The notes under the pieces were generated by a model that was given only the letters and a program-made list of their open reading frames with translations, searched no databases and was not told the DNA's origin. This document shows positions 41,373 through 50,172 of a stretch of DNA of 64,000 nucleotides, piece after piece (positions within the stretch are counted from its first letter, which is position 1; each line of letters opens with the position of its first letter). Origin of the DNA: Variovorax paradoxus. GTDB lineage: Bacteria > Pseudomonadota > Gammaproteobacteria > Burkholderiales > Burkholderiaceae_C. Location: the NCBI RefSeq assembly GCF_902712855.1, contig NZ_LR743507.1, positions 3,458,001 to 3,522,000 on the forward strand, in the 5' to 3' direction. The position numbers were made by a program, and so were the translations under genes.

Positions 41373-42287
41373 ATGCAACTCAAGGACATCGACCTCAACC
41401 TGCTGCTGGTGTTCGACCGCATGCTGGCCGAGAAGCGCGTGTCGGCCGTGGCCGATTCGCTGGGGCTGTCGCAGCCGGCCATCAGCAATGCGCTGGCGCG
41501 GCTGCGCAAGCTGCTGGGCGACGAACTCTTCCTGCGCACCGCGCGCGGCATGGAGCCCACGCCCTTCGCGCTGCAACTGGCCGAGCCGGTGGCGTACGCC
41601 ATGGGTGCGCTGCACACCGCGCTCAACCAGCAGGTCGTGTTCGACCCCGCCACCAGCACGCGCGGCTTCACGCTCGCCATGACCGACATCGGCGAGATCT
41701 ACTTCACGCCGCGGCTCATGGAGGCGCTGTCGGCAGCCGCACCCGGCGTGACCATCAGCACGCTGCGCAACAACACCGCCACCAACCTGCGCGAGGAGCT
41801 GGAGGCCGGCCATGTCGACATCGCCATCGGCCTGCTGCCGCAGCTGAAGGCGGGCGTGTTCCAGCGGCGGCTGTTCCTGCAGCGCTACGTGTGCATCTTC
41901 TCGAAGGAGCATCCGCTGGCGCGCAAGCGCAGCGTGTCGCTGAAGGACTTCGGCGCCGCCGACCACGTGCAGGTGCAGGCCGCCGGCACCGGACACGGCA
42001 AGGCCGACGACGTGATGGCCGCGCAGGGCATCCAGCGGCGCATCCGGCTCAAGGTGCCGCACTTCGTGGCCATCGGCCACATCCTGCGGTCGAGCGGCAT
42101 GATCGCGACCGTGCCCGAGCGGCTGGCGCAGAGCATCGCCGAGCCCTTCGGGCTGGTGTGGCGGCCGCACCCGGTGGCGCTGCCGCAGATCGCCATCAAC
42201 CTGTTCTGGCACGCGAAGGTGCATCGCGACCCGGGCAACCAGTGGCTGCGCGGGCTGCTGTTCGACAACTTCGCCGACGGCGGCTGA
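41373..42287 (+). CDS. LysR-type activator, NahR/NagR-like
   Basis: A 304-residue LysR regulator: winged helix (ISNALARLRKLLGDELFLRT with SLGLSQPA before it), the phrase RGMEPTPFALQLAEPVAYAM, and an effector domain with GFTLAMTDIGEIYFTPRLME. These match, as I recall, NahR/NagR, the salicylate-responsive activators. ATG 41373 is divergent from the hydroxylase operon and a NahR-type box lies between, so salicylate-inducible control is predicted. It ends 13 bp before the convergent endonuclease V stop. Confidence 0.88.
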   Translation: MQLKDIDLNLLLVFDRMLAEKRVSAVADSLGLSQPAISNALARLRKLLGDELFLRTARGMEPTPFALQLAEPVAYAMGALHTALNQQVVFDPATSTRGFTLAMTDIGEIYFTPRLMEALSAAAPGVTISTLRNNTATNLREELEAGHVDIAIGLLPQLKAGVFQRRLFLQRYVCIFSKEHPLARKRSVSLKDFGAADHVQVQAAGTGHGKADDVMAAQGIQRRIRLKVPHFVAIGHILRSSGMIATVPERLAQSIAEPFGLVWRPHPVALPQIAINLFWHAKVHRDPGNQWLRGLLFDNFADGG

Positions 42288-42300
42288 GCGCCGGACCTTT

Positions 42301-42840
42301 TCAGCCAGGCGAACCGACGGGCCGGATCTGCCCCGGCACCGCGTGGCGCGCGAGCTGGTCGACGGCGCGCAGCAATGCCGGCACGCGGTACGGTCCGTGC
42401 ATGCGTCGCACTTGCTGCGCCGCCAGCGCGGTGTCGATGCCGATGGCAGTCACGAACAACGGCGCGCCGCTCTGGCCGCGACGCACCTCGATGGCTTCGG
42501 TCGCGCTGCGGTATGCGGTCTTCGCGACGCCGACCACCGGCACCTTGCGATCGAGCGCCTCGTGCAGGTGGGCGCCCAGGCCCGGGTGCCCCTCGCCAAG
42601 CGACACGTAGCCATCGACGATCACGATGTCCGCCGGCGGGCCTTCGCGCAGCACACCGAGCAGGCAGGGCAGTTCGCGGCGATAGAACTCGCCCGGCTCG
42701 TAGCCGGCCACGCCGCTGAAGCCGGCGACCGCCTGCGCCTCGTGCTGCGCCACGGCCCAGCCGCGGAACCAGATGCCCGCGGCCACGGCCATGTCGGCGC
42801 GATAGTCCACGTCGAGGCAGGCCAGCAGCGGCTCGTGCAT
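42301..42840 (-). CDS. nfi: endonuclease V
   Basis: A 179-residue member of the endonuclease V family, which nicks DNA (or RNA) next to deaminated adenine (inosine). Active-site elements are ACLDVDYR (Asp), YRRELPCLL (Glu) and IVIVDGYV (Asp), followed by GHPGLGAHLHEAL and VPVVGVAKTAY. It is about 40 residues shorter than E. coli Nfi and begins almost at the first catalytic Asp. ATG 42840 directly follows the TGA of the thpR-like gene. Confidence 0.85.
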   Translation of the reverse strand: MHEPLLACLDVDYRADMAVAAGIWFRGWAVAQHEAQAVAGFSGVAGYEPGEFYRRELPCLLGVLREGPPADIVIVDGYVSLGEGHPGLGAHLHEALDRKVPVVGVAKTAYRSATEAIEVRRGQSGAPLFVTAIGIDTALAAQQVRRMHGPYRVPALLRAVDQLARHAVPGQIRPVGSPG

Positions 42841-42841
42841 G

Positions 42842-43453
42842 TCAGGCGTCCCAGCGGGCCAGCACGTCGTGCACATGCTCGCCGACATGGCTGTCGATGA
42901 GCACCAGCGAGCCCGCGCGCCATTGCACCGGCGCCTCGAGCGCGTGCTTCTCGAGCTTGCGCCGCGCGTAGGCCACGGTCATGTGCGGCGTGAACGAGCG
43001 CGAGGGCTTCAGCCCGGCGTCGGCCAGCGCCTCGCCGAGGCGCTGCCTGAACGCCTTGAGCGACGCGATGTTCCGTGCGTCGTCGGCGCAGAGCACCAGC
43101 GCGCCTTTCGGGTAGCTCATGGCCTTCTCGAAGACGACGTCGAAGGCCGGCGCGGCCACCGAGGCGGCGGCGTGCGACGCCTGCGCGACGCGGTCGGCCG
43201 GGAGCTGAACATGTCCGCCGAGGTCGAACAGCGTGACATGCAGCCGCGGGGCATCGACCAGCGTGCCCTTCAACGCGTGCTGCGAGTTCATGCGATCGCC
43301 CAGCGCGGCGATGGCTGCTGCGTCGTGCGCGGAAGGAACCAGCGCGAGAAAGAGCGAATGAGGCAGCGGCTGCTTGCGCTGGACCTTGCTGCGGGGCCGC
43401 GGCAGAGGCCGCGGCGGGGGATCGATTCCGGGAAGAAAAAGCTGTTCTGGCAT
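42842..43453 (-). CDS. thpR: RNA 2',3'-cyclic phosphodiesterase / 2'-5' RNA ligase family
   Basis: A 203-residue 2H-phosphoesterase with both HxT motifs: LHVTLFDLG and PHMTVAYAR. ThpR hydrolyses 2',3'-cyclic phosphate RNA ends and can ligate tRNA halves. The N-terminal 25 residues are Pro/Arg-rich (LPGIDPPPRPLPRPRSK). It is immediately followed by endonuclease V, so two nucleic-acid repair-type enzymes are cotranscribed. Confidence 0.85.
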   Translation of the reverse strand: MPEQLFLPGIDPPPRPLPRPRSKVQRKQPLPHSLFLALVPSAHDAAAIAALGDRMNSQHALKGTLVDAPRLHVTLFDLGGHVQLPADRVAQASHAAASVAAPAFDVVFEKAMSYPKGALVLCADDARNIASLKAFRQRLGEALADAGLKPSRSFTPHMTVAYARRKLEKHALEAPVQWRAGSLVLIDSHVGEHVHDVLARWDA

Positions 43454-43484
43454 TGCCCCCGATCATCGCCCATCGACAGGCGCT

Positions 43485-43842
43485 TCACGGGGCGTCAGCA
43501 TCGTTTCGCCTGCGGTTTGGGGCGCCCTGTGCGCCCCCAACCGCCTGCACCAGCCCAGGCGCGATGCGCCCGCGCAGCCAGCCGATGCGCGACAGCAGCG
43601 CGAATGCCTTCATGTGCTCCGGGCAGGGCTGCGCGCAGGTCAGGGCCTGCCCGCTACGCATGCCGGCCTCGACCAGCCGCACCGCGACCGGTCGTCGGGC
43701 ACGGCCTGCGGACCCGCGGCAAAGCTCGCACGGTTCCACCGCGCGAGCAAGGTGGTCTCGGGCACGCCGCTCAATGCAGGCGAGATGCGGACGAGATGCG
43801 GGCTGCGGGAGCGTCCGGCATCGGCGCCTGCAGCACGTCGCA
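43485..43842 (-). pseudogene. remnant of TcmP-like O-methyltransferase
   Basis: The minus strand from ATG 43842 reads ISPALSGVPETTLLARWNRA then GPQAVPDD; one frame over it continues PVAVRLVEAGMRSG, and later HMKAFALLSRIGWLRGRIAP to a stop at 43485. The first part is the N-terminal signature of leucine-carboxyl-methyltransferase/TcmP-like enzymes (VPETLL..NRAxE..RPDAxLxDPxAVxL), the second their C-terminal helix. The SAM-binding core, about 150 residues, is missing. One frameshift plus a large internal deletion explain it. It directly follows the nitroreductase gene. Confidence 0.6.
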
Positions 43843-43847
43843 TGCGT

Positions 43848-44486
43848 TCATCGCGCGGCGTCCGCGTCGGCGATGTCGCGCGCGACCTGCTCGCCGGTCC
43901 ACTCGCGCACGAACGACGGCGGTGCATGCCGGTCGGGTGCGCGCGTCGCTTCCTTCGGCGTTCCGACGTAGAGAAAGCCGAGCAACCTGTCCGCCGGCAA
44001 CAGGCCCAGCGCCTGCTGCACATGGCGGTCATGGCTGTTGGCGCCCGTGGCCCAGAAACCGCCGTAGCCCAGCAGGTGCAGCGCGTTGAGCATGTTCATC
44101 GCGGCGGCGCCCACCGCGAGCACCTGCTCCGACTCGGGCACCTTGTGCGGCGCGGTGACGCGCGCGCAGATCGCGATGAGCACCGGCGCCGCCATCGCCT
44201 TGCCGCGGAAGCGCTCGCCGTCGTCCAGCGGATCGCGCAGGCGCGCGGCCTGCGCGAACACGTTGCCGAGCGCCACGCGCGCGTCGCCGCGGATCACGAC
44301 GAATCGCCAGGGTTGCAGTTGCCCGTGGTCGGGAGCCCGCAGCGCGGCCTCAAACACCAGGTCGAGCTCCTGCGCGGACGGCGCGGGCTCTTCCAGCGGC
44401 CAGGGCGAATGCCGCTCCAGCAGCAGATCGAGCGCGCGGCGCCGGTCGGCGGCGATGGAGGAAAACGAAGAAGAATCCAGTTGCAC
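43848..44486 (-). CDS. nitroreductase family protein (YdjA-like)
   Basis: A 212-residue FMN-dependent oxidoreductase: DLLLERHSPWPLEEPAPS, the FMN loop RAPDHGQLQPWRFVVI, and GAAAMNMLNALHLLGYGGFW. This matches the short YdjA branch of nitroreductases, which reduce nitro groups or quinones with NAD(P)H. The start is GTG at 44486, preceded by AAAGGA. The same frame is open 75 codons upstream but without family similarity. Confidence 0.82.
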   Translation of the reverse strand: MQLDSSSFSSIAADRRRALDLLLERHSPWPLEEPAPSAQELDLVFEAALRAPDHGQLQPWRFVVIRGDARVALGNVFAQAARLRDPLDDGERFRGKAMAAPVLIAICARVTAPHKVPESEQVLAVGAAAMNMLNALHLLGYGGFWATGANSHDRHVQQALGLLPADRLLGFLYVGTPKEATRAPDRHAPPSFVREWTGEQVARDIADADAAR

Positions 44487-44933
44487 AACACATCCTTTGA
44501 AACAGGAAAAGTCATCCGCGCGCCGCGGTAGGCGGCGGACAAGTTCATTGGCGGGCTGGCTCGCAAGCGCGACGGCATTCATGCATGACGAAGACCATCG
44601 GCAACCTGCAAGGTGGCTGGCATGCGGCTCACGCGCATCGCGCACAGGCAATGACGTCGGAACCGCTGCACCATCGTTCGACAGGGCGACGAACAGAAAG
44701 AGAGCCGCCATCGTAGCGACAGCGCATTGCCCCCGACTGCGGCGCGTGTAAGTAGCGCAGGCGGGCGGGCGCCCTCCGGCCGCGCACCTGCCGGACCGCA
44801 GATCACGAAAGTTATAGGACAGCGCCGCGGCATCCCACTTTCGAGGGATATCGCGCACCCACGACGCGCCGCATCATGTCGGCCCGAGCCAGCGCGTCGC
44901 ACGCGCTGCCACTTCGCTTCATGAAGGGCACCC
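44487..44933. other. divergent intergenic region before the protease island
   Basis: About 450 bp between the nitroreductase start and the first gene of the protease/NTPase island. It should contain promoters for both. The minus strand is open in the nitroreductase frame from ATG 44711 (MAALFLFVALSNDGAAVPTS), but this looks like chance. I found no repeat, att-like duplication or RNA gene here, and the base composition does not differ obviously from the flanks. Confidence 0.45.
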
Positions 44934-46055
44934 ATGGCCAAGTCACTCGATCTGAGCAAGGAGCAGTTCAAGGCACTGGTCAAGGCGATCGGGGACAGCT
45001 TCGATCAGGCCGAGTTCGAGAGCCTGCTGCTGCTGGAATGCGGCCGGAAGCTCGCGAACCTGGTGGCGCTGCCCATGCTGTGGGAGCCGCTGGTCGCGAA
45101 TGTCGTGAAGAAGGCCGAGATGCAGGCCTTCACCGACGAACTGCTGCTGGCCGTGACCGCCTGGCGCCCGCACAACGTGGCGCTGGCAGGCGTGCTCCGC
45201 GATCTGGTCGCCACGCCTGGCCAGGGCGCGATGCTGGCGGTCAGCGGCAGCCTGCGCAACGGGCAGCCGGCCGGCGCGGTGCTCGAAGGGCTGGTGCGCG
45301 GGCGCGCCGTCTACGGCGACATCGACCAGTTCCTGGCCGACCTTGCCGCGATCGCCGGGCGGGTCTGCCGCATCGAGGAAACCGCCGCGCCCGGCGCGCA
45401 GCCGGAAGCGCTGGGCACGGGCTTCCTGGTGGGCGACGACCTCGTGCTCACGAACCAGCATGTGCGCGAAGCACTGGCCACCGACCCGGTGCGATTTGCC
45501 TGCCGCTTCGACTACCGGGCGCTGGCCGGTTCCGTCGCGACGCGCGCCGGCACGGTCGAGAAGCCGGCCGGCACGAAATGGCTGGTGGCCGAGCGCGACC
45601 ACGCACCGGGCGACGTGCAGGCCGGCGCGGCGCCGCCCACGCCCGAGCAGCTGGACTACGCCCTGCTGCGCCTGGGCGCGCCGGTGGGACGCTACCCGCC
45701 CGGGCAGTCCGACGACATGAGCGGTATCGGCAAGCCGCGCGGACATCTGGTGCTGGGCGCCGACGCACCTGCGCTGCAGCCGGGCGACGACATCTTCGTG
45801 CTGCAGCACCCCGGCGGCGCGCCGATGAAGCTGGCGGTGGGCCGCGTGTTGCCGGGCGCGCCGGCGCGCCGCATCTGGCATGACGCGCCGACCGAAGCCG
45901 GCACCTCGGGCTCGCCCTGCTTCAACCATGCGCTGCAGCTGGTGGCGCTGCACCACGCCACGGACGCGGCGCAGCCCGAACGGCCGGCCTACAACCAGGC
46001 CGTGCCCATCGGGCTCATCGCAGCCGATCTCCTGTCCCTGAACGCGCTGGACTGA
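44934..46055 (+). CDS. effector-associated domain + trypsin-like serine protease
   Basis: A 373-residue protein. Residues about 5-90 form a helical effector-associated domain of the EAD1 type (FKALVKAIGDSFDQAEFESL and ELLLAVTAWRPHN), a death-like adaptor that recruits partners. Residues about 140-365 are a trypsin-like peptidase: His176 (LVLTNQHV), Asp241 (QLDYALLRL) and Ser325 (EAGTSGSPCF). There is no signal peptide, so it is cytoplasmic. Such EAD-trypsin proteins are known from NTPase-centred conflict systems. First gene of a seven-gene island; 5 bp separates it from the next. Confidence 0.85.
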   Translation: MAKSLDLSKEQFKALVKAIGDSFDQAEFESLLLLECGRKLANLVALPMLWEPLVANVVKKAEMQAFTDELLLAVTAWRPHNVALAGVLRDLVATPGQGAMLAVSGSLRNGQPAGAVLEGLVRGRAVYGDIDQFLADLAAIAGRVCRIEETAAPGAQPEALGTGFLVGDDLVLTNQHVREALATDPVRFACRFDYRALAGSVATRAGTVEKPAGTKWLVAERDHAPGDVQAGAAPPTPEQLDYALLRLGAPVGRYPPGQSDDMSGIGKPRGHLVLGADAPALQPGDDIFVLQHPGGAPMKLAVGRVLPGAPARRIWHDAPTEAGTSGSPCFNHALQLVALHHATDAAQPERPAYNQAVPIGLIAADLLSLNALD

Positions 46056-46060
46056 CTGAC

Positions 46061-47158
46061 ATGGCCGCCCGCGTCGCGTTTCCGAACGAGGAATTCCAGA
46101 GACTGCTGTTGCCGTGGGGGCAGCGGCTCGACCCCGAAGGCATGCGCGCGCTGTGCCTGCTGTGCGGCCATCCCGCGCACACCCTGACGGCCGAGGCGCT
46201 GTGGCCCGCGATGGCGATCGCCATCCTCGAGCGGGCGGCGCTGGACCTGTGGCTCGGCGAGCTGCTCAATGCCGTCATCCAGTCCCCGGACTACGGCGCG
46301 CCGCTGATCGATGCGTGCAAGACCGCCCTGCTCGCCTGGGAGAAGGCCGAAGCCCAGGCCGCGCCCTACGCGCCGACCGATCCCAAATCCGCGCTCATCC
46401 TGTTCAACGACGCGCCTTTCGTGGACCGCGTCGACCAGCGCCCGCACGTGCAGGGACTGGTGCAGCGCCTCGGCCGCCGCGTGCTCATCGTGCGGGGCGA
46501 CCCGGCGACCGGCAAGACGCACACGGCGCTGTTCGTGCGCCATCTGGTCGAGCAGAACCCCGGCGCGGTGCAGATGGCGCCGATCCGCCTGCAGGAGGTC
46601 ATTGCGGAGGACGGCGAACGCGTCACCGCCACCGACCTGATGCGCGCGATCGCCAACCGCCTGCATCTTTCCACCGAAGACGCGCGATGGGACACGATGG
46701 CGCAGGACGCGCGCAAGGCCGAGAAACTCACGCTCTGGCTCGAGGAGCAGACCGCCCTGCTGCGCACCCGCAACGAATCGTGGCTGCTGGTGATGGACAG
46801 CCTGAACCATCCGCGCGTGGGCAGCGGCGCACTGGAACTGGTGGACCGGCTCATCATTTCCGGCTCGCGCGGCGACCTCGTCAACGTGGGGCTGATCCTG
46901 CTGGCCCTGCCGACGCCGCCGCCGGCGCACGTGGCCAACGACGTGATCGACATCACCCTGCCGCCGCTGACCGAGACCGACTTCCGCACGCACGTGACCG
47001 AGCTGGCGCGCCTCATGCAGCGCGAGCTGGCACCGCCCGGCGCTGCCGTGATGCTCGACTACGTGCTCAAGGGCCTGAGCTTTCCGCTGGGCCACGACGA
47101 CATGGACCTGGCCGGCCAGCGCCTGCGCGAACTGCCGGCGCTGATCGCGAGGGCCTGA
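46061..47158 (+). CDS. EAD-like adaptor + P-loop NTPase
   Basis: A 365-residue protein. Residues 1-95 are a second all-helical adaptor-like domain (FPNEEFQRLLLPWGQRLDPE and LWLGELLNAVIQSPDYGAPL), probably able to pair with the protease adaptor. Residues 125-340 form an AAA/STAND-like ATPase core: Walker A GDPATGKT (146-153) and Walker B SWLLVMDSLN (Asp246). It lacks the long repeat tail of full STAND proteins, so it may be a helper or switch ATPase. It is separated from the large NTPase by 2 bp. Confidence 0.78.
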   Translation: MAARVAFPNEEFQRLLLPWGQRLDPEGMRALCLLCGHPAHTLTAEALWPAMAIAILERAALDLWLGELLNAVIQSPDYGAPLIDACKTALLAWEKAEAQAAPYAPTDPKSALILFNDAPFVDRVDQRPHVQGLVQRLGRRVLIVRGDPATGKTHTALFVRHLVEQNPGAVQMAPIRLQEVIAEDGERVTATDLMRAIANRLHLSTEDARWDTMAQDARKAEKLTLWLEEQTALLRTRNESWLLVMDSLNHPRVGSGALELVDRLIISGSRGDLVNVGLILLALPTPPPAHVANDVIDITLPPLTETDFRTHVTELARLMQRELAPPGAAVMLDYVLKGLSFPLGHDDMDLAGQRLRELPALIARA

Positions 47159-47160
47159 GC

Positions 47161-50115
47161 ATGATGATGCCCGCGCCCTTCGAGTCGTTGCCCGACGAAC
47201 CGCCGCGCACGCCGATCACGCTCGAGTCGCTGCAGCGCCAGGTGGCCGAGCTGGAGCAGCGCGACGCCGCGCAGCGCGAGGGCGAGCGCGACCTCGCGCA
47301 ACCGCTGGCCTGCGCCGCCACGCTGGTCGAATTTGACCCGCGGCGGCTGCTCGCGGTGTTCGACGTGGCCGTCGACGACGCCAACCTCGAGCGCCTGATC
47401 GGCCATACCGAGGACCCGTACGGCAGCAGCGCCGGCGATCCCGTGTCGCCTGTCTCGTGGCGGCTGACGCAGGCCGCGCGCCGCCGCGCGCTGGCCGTCA
47501 TCGGCGAGCCCGAATCGTTGCGAACGCTGCGCCGGCGCCTGAGCGTCGCGGCGCCCGGCACGCTGCAGCGCATGGCCGACCTGCTCCTGTACGGCGAGCC
47601 GCTGCCTGCAACGCTCGCCATCGGCGAACTGGCGGCGCTGGTCGAGGCGCACGACTGGTACCAGGGCCTGCTGCCATGGCTGCCGCCGGCCGAAACGCTG
47701 CGCCGGCGCCTCGCGATGGCGCAGCTGCTCGAGCCGATGCAGCGCCTCATCGGCGACCAGTTCGTCGGGCGCACGCACGAGCTGGAGCGGCTGGCCGACT
47801 ACGTGGGCATCCTGAAGGCGGACGGCCTGCTGACGTCGGTGGGCGTGTCGGCGCGGCGCTTCGTGCGGCGCACGCGGCGTTCGCTGATGGCCGACCCTCC
47901 GCTCTTCGTGCTGGGTCCGGGCGGCGTCGGCAAGTCTTCGCTCATGGCGCGCTTCATCCTCGACCATGTGGGTCCGGCGGGCGGCACGCCGATTCCCTTC
48001 GTGCTGGTGGACTTCGACCGCGCGCAGGTCGAGCCCACGCTGCCGCTGAGCCTGCTGCTGGCGGCGCTGCAGCAGCTGCGCGCGCAGTTTCCCCTGCACG
48101 ACGCCGCGATGGCGCGGATGTCCGAGAGCCTGGCGCAGCGCATGCGTGTGCGGGATGCGGCGGAGTTCACCAAGTCGTACAGCCTGCAGGAAACCGTGGT
48201 CATGGACTTCGCCCGCCAGGTAGACATGGTGCTCGGCGGCCACGACGACCCGACGCCGCTGCTGTGGGTGCTCGACACCTTCGAGGAACCGCAGCGCATG
48301 GGCGACAGCACCGTGGGGCCGCTGTGGGAACTGATGAACACGCTGCAGCGGCATCTGCCGCGCCTGCGCCTCGTGGTGTGCGGCCGCGTCGCGCCGCCGG
48401 GCTTCCGCTGGGACACGGTGCCGCTGGAGGAGTTCGACGCGCTCTCTGCCGTGGCCTACCTGCGGCAACGGCTGGCGCAGATCGGCGCTGCGAACCGGGC
48501 GGACGAAGCGACGCTCACGCGCGTGATCGCGCTGGTGGGCCGGTCGCCGCTGGTGCTGCGCCTCGCGGCCCGGCTGATCGCGGAGGCGGACCCGAAGCTG
48601 CTGATGCTCAAGGTGCGGCGGGAGCGCATCCTGGTGGTGCTGTTCCACCGCGTGCTCGAGCACATCCGCGTGCACGGGCAGCTCGACGCGCAGCAGCAGG
48701 TGGATGCCGCCGAACGCGCCAGACTGCAACAGGAACTCGGCCTGCTGGTGTTTCCGGGGCTGGCCGTGCGGCGGATCACGGCGGGCGTGATCCGGCACGT
48801 GCTGGCCAAGCCCTGCGGCGTGGCCATGCGCGACCCCCAGCATGCGGAGCGGCTGTTCAAGGCGCTGCGCCAGCAGGTGGACATCGTGGATGCCGGCGAC
48901 GACGAAGGCGGCGAGCCCAGCCTGCTGCACCGCAGCGACCTGCGCCGGATGATGCTGCGCGACCTGGAGGCCAAGGCCGGCTCGCGCACCGTGGAGCGCA
49001 TCGCCCGGCGCGCGGTGCGCTACCACCAGAGCCTCTCCACGCCGAGCCACCGCGCGGAAGAGATCTACCACCGCCTGCGCCTGGAGCAGTCGGAGGCCAC
49101 CATCCGCGCGCGCTGGATGCCCGAGGTGCAGCCCTACCTGCAGAACGCGCTGGAGGAAATGGAAGGCCCGGCCATGCGCGTGCTGCTGGCCGACCTGCTG
49201 GGCGTGACGCTGGACGCCGAGACGCTGCGCGACGCCGCACAGGAGGACTGGGAACGCCAGGCCGAGCGCCGCGCCACCGAGTACCTGCGCAACGCCAGCC
49301 CCGAGCGCGCGATGCGGATCCTGAACGAGCGCAGGCAACGGCTGCATGCCAGTCCGCTGCTCGGCCTGGAAGCGCAGGCGCTGCACCTGCTCGGCGAATT
49401 CGGGCGGGCCGCGGCGATGGCCCTGCGTGCGCACAACGAGTGCGCCGAGTCGGGCGACATGCCTGCGGCCTGCGATGCCGCCCTGCTACTTGCCGTGGCG
49501 CAGGAGGCCAACGACGACCCCTCCCACGCGCACGCGCGCGCGGACGAGGCGCTCGAGCTGGCGCGCCAGCTCGGCGACCAGATCCTGCTGCTGCGCGCCG
49601 GCGTCACCCTGCTGCGGCTGGAGCGCCGCCAGGGCCTGCCCGAAGAGGAACTCGTGCCGCGGGTGCAGGAGCTGAACTCGCTGCTCGACACCGAGACCCT
49701 GCGCGACCTGCGGCGCCGCCCCGTGCTGCTGCGTGAACTGCTGGCCGAACTGGCGGCGCTCAACCCGCGGCTGCTGCGCGCCGGCATCGACGTGCTGGGC
49801 GTCGAACTGCCGTCGCTCGAGGAAGCCTCCGAGCTGGCGGCCACGCTGCAGCTCTGGGCTGCGCAGGCGCCGGAGCTGGCGAGCGACAGCGCGCGCGCCT
49901 TCGGTGTCGCGACCGAGGGAAACAAGCCGCTGCCGACGCGGGACGAATGGATGTCGTGGCTGTGGCAAAGCGGCTCGGACCGCACCCGCCAGTTGCTGCT
50001 GGCGCTGCTGCGCACGATGCCGCCGCACAGCGACGTGCTGGCGCGGCTGGCCGACCTGTACCGGCGCGAAGTGCAGCGCCGCATCGTGCGCGCCGAGGCG
50101 GCGCGTGCCGCGTGA
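47161..50115 (+). CDS. large STAND-type NTPase with helical repeat tail
   Basis: A 984-residue protein. The N-terminal 195 residues are helical, of unknown type. FVGRTHELERLADYVG (201-216) resembles the STAND/AAA entry motif FxGRxxEL. Walker A is GPGGVGKSS (252-260) and Walker B LLWVLDTFEEP (Asp372); a winged-helix-like part follows (about 470-610). The rest (about 650-984) is alpha-helical with TPR-like repeats (LLGLEAQALHLLGEFGRAAA, AACDAALLLAVAQEANDDPS). STAND proteins stay off until the repeats sense a trigger, then oligomerise and activate attached effectors, here probably the neighbouring proteases. Confidence 0.8.
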   Translation: MMMPAPFESLPDEPPRTPITLESLQRQVAELEQRDAAQREGERDLAQPLACAATLVEFDPRRLLAVFDVAVDDANLERLIGHTEDPYGSSAGDPVSPVSWRLTQAARRRALAVIGEPESLRTLRRRLSVAAPGTLQRMADLLLYGEPLPATLAIGELAALVEAHDWYQGLLPWLPPAETLRRRLAMAQLLEPMQRLIGDQFVGRTHELERLADYVGILKADGLLTSVGVSARRFVRRTRRSLMADPPLFVLGPGGVGKSSLMARFILDHVGPAGGTPIPFVLVDFDRAQVEPTLPLSLLLAALQQLRAQFPLHDAAMARMSESLAQRMRVRDAAEFTKSYSLQETVVMDFARQVDMVLGGHDDPTPLLWVLDTFEEPQRMGDSTVGPLWELMNTLQRHLPRLRLVVCGRVAPPGFRWDTVPLEEFDALSAVAYLRQRLAQIGAANRADEATLTRVIALVGRSPLVLRLAARLIAEADPKLLMLKVRRERILVVLFHRVLEHIRVHGQLDAQQQVDAAERARLQQELGLLVFPGLAVRRITAGVIRHVLAKPCGVAMRDPQHAERLFKALRQQVDIVDAGDDEGGEPSLLHRSDLRRMMLRDLEAKAGSRTVERIARRAVRYHQSLSTPSHRAEEIYHRLRLEQSEATIRARWMPEVQPYLQNALEEMEGPAMRVLLADLLGVTLDAETLRDAAQEDWERQAERRATEYLRNASPERAMRILNERRQRLHASPLLGLEAQALHLLGEFGRAAAMALRAHNECAESGDMPAACDAALLLAVAQEANDDPSHAHARADEALELARQLGDQILLLRAGVTLLRLERRQGLPEEELVPRVQELNSLLDTETLRDLRRRPVLLRELLAELAALNPRLLRAGIDVLGVELPSLEEASELAATLQLWAAQAPELASDSARAFGVATEGNKPLPTRDEWMSWLWQSGSDRTRQLLLALLRTMPPHSDVLARLADLYRREVQRRIVRAEAARAA

Positions 50116-50172
50116 GCCGGCGCGCCCCCGTCTTCTGCCGCTTTCGACTTTCAACCCAACGAGGAGTGCGTC

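Noticed and set aside
44484..44711. N-terminal extension of the nitroreductase from ATG 44711
   Set aside because: The extra 75 residues have no similarity to the family, and GTG 44486 has a good Shine-Dalgarno sequence and the expected protein length.
47457..49736. 759-codon plus-strand frame inside the STAND NTPase gene
   Set aside because: Arg/Ala/Gly-rich out-of-frame translation of the 984-residue protein, which has Walker motifs in the correct frame. The frame 52976-55426 over the caspase gene was dropped for the same reason.
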